DNA of 64,000 nt, from assembly GCF_033001325.1 (NCBI RefSeq), contig NZ_CP133114.1, positions 62,001-126,000 on the forward strand, read 5' to 3'. This DNA is from Rhodopseudomonas sp. BAL398. GTDB taxonomy: Bacteria > Pseudomonadota > Alphaproteobacteria > Rhizobiales > Xanthobacteraceae. Below are positions 63,395-64,000 of this stretch, one piece after another. Position 1 is the first letter of the stretch. Each line of letters starts with the position of its first letter. The notes beneath the pieces are model-generated. The model was given only the letters and a program-made list of their open reading frames with translations, did no database searches and was not told the DNA's origin. Made by a program: the position numbers and the translations under genes.

Positions 63395-63982
63395 CTATTC
63401 GAAAGCCGACATCTGGACCGCGGCGGCCTTCTTCGAGACGGTCTCACCGGCGTGTTCGACCTGCCGCTCGAAGGGCTTCCAGGCTTCGCCGATGACCTGC
63501 TCGTAGGCGGCGACGGCGCCCTCGGCCGCCATGCGGAGTGCGTGGGCCTGCAGTCCCATGTCGGCCGCGAACTCGCGTTTGCGCTGCGCCTGGCTGTCGA
63601 AGCCGACGGGGCCGTCGAGGTCCTCGTCGCGGGCATCGTTGGCAAGTTTGGCAGTGACCTCGCGCGCCTCGGTCACGGCGCGGGAGTAGAACTGGCCGGC
63701 GCCGTGGGCAGAGCCGACATAGGAGCCGACGATGCGCTGGAGGTGAATTTCCATCGCACGGTCGCTGAGCCCCTCTTTGAGGGCGTCGGCGGTCTCGACG
63801 ACGAGCCGCTCGTGCAGGTCGCGGATGCCGTCGCTGTCGAGGACAGCGAGCCCGAAGCTCTCGGATATGCGCAGGGTCTGCGCCGAGTCGGGGCAGGCGA
63901 GGCGGACCATTTCGAGGGTCGTGCCGCGGCGGAGCGGGATGACGCGGGCTGCGGAGCGAGGAGAGCGGGCGGTCTTGGTCAT
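63395..63982 (-). CDS. Conserved plasmid protein of unknown function
   Basis: 195-residue soluble, mostly helical protein with an alanine-rich C-terminus. Recognisable stretches are VRLACPDSAQTLRISESFGL and SYVGSAHGAGQFYSRAVTEA. Proteins of this look accompany ardC and DUF736 on rhizobial plasmids, but I cannot name a family. AAAGGA lies 8 bases before ATG 63982. Two 3' hairpins follow it. Confidence 0.7.
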   Translation of the reverse strand: MTKTARSPRSAARVIPLRRGTTLEMVRLACPDSAQTLRISESFGLAVLDSDGIRDLHERLVVETADALKEGLSDRAMEIHLQRIVGSYVGSAHGAGQFYSRAVTEAREVTAKLANDARDEDLDGPVGFDSQAQRKREFAADMGLQAHALRMAAEGAVAAYEQVIGEAWKPFERQVEHAGETVSKKAAAVQMSAFE

Positions 63983-64000
63983 GGTGTGATCCTTTCTCGG

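Overview
The window reads as part of a large plasmid or chromid of an alphaproteobacterium, most likely of the order Hyphomicrobiales (Rhizobiales). The evidence is a complete repABC partition and replication operon with two matching parS palindromes, a second repC, a relaxase operon, RHE_PE00001-type and DUF736/ArdC plasmid genes, and the GC-rich codon use. I recognised no tRNA, rRNA, insertion sequence or CRISPR array.

Layout. 1-5.2 kb: the end of a nuo operon (nuoK-L-M-N, proton-pumping subunits of complex I). 5.3-6.0 kb: a LuxR-type solo regulator broken by one extra T. 6.0-17.7 kb: plasmid backbone. It holds relaxase and accessory protein, a candidate oriT, a ParA cassette, an orphan repC with a convincing antisense RNA, two XRE regulators, an SSB-like gene with a structured leader, and repC-repB-repA with a second antisense RNA candidate and parS sites. 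17.7-22.6 kb: tyrosine recombinase, unknown gene, VapBC-like toxin-antitoxin pair, and an RHE_PE00001-type gene behind a perfect 13-bp inverted repeat.

22.7-36.7 kb is a dense defence island. It holds (i) a pseudokinase-SF1 helicase plus PLD nuclease pair that fits Mokosh type I; (ii) a membrane protein; (iii) a leftward operon of a caspase-Hel308/Ski2-like helicase fusion with a 201-aa partner of unknown family, which I cannot match to a named system; and (iv) a divergent rightward five-gene operon TIR, second TIR, caspase, RyR-like, metallophosphoesterase. The core of (iv) resembles TIR-caspase Thoeris, and its last two genes look like an extension. Units (iii) and (iv) start about 330 bp apart and both end in caspase-fold proteases. 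They are the best candidates for an undescribed system. A TacA/TacT-like toxin-antitoxin pair closes the island.

38-61 kb is a stress and metabolism block: a Pcm-erythromycin-esterase fusion, Csp-like copper protein, PPC/DUF296 protein, alpha/beta hydrolase, MDR and SDR oxidoreductases, a truncated CheB-CheR-PAS-HWE kinase with its receiver protein, a divergent NRAMP, PRC-barrel, YihY, a phosphoketolase-acetate kinase operon, DUF763, AlkB, a SulP transporter with an in-frame stop, and a GGDEF cyclase. 61-64 kb returns to plasmid functions (DUF736, ArdC antirestriction, unknown). These genes carry the same kind of 3' hairpin as the SSB-like gene, and DUF736 shares its folded leader. Several genes (luxR, cheB, sulP) are visibly broken, as expected for a mobile replicon accumulating and losing cargo.
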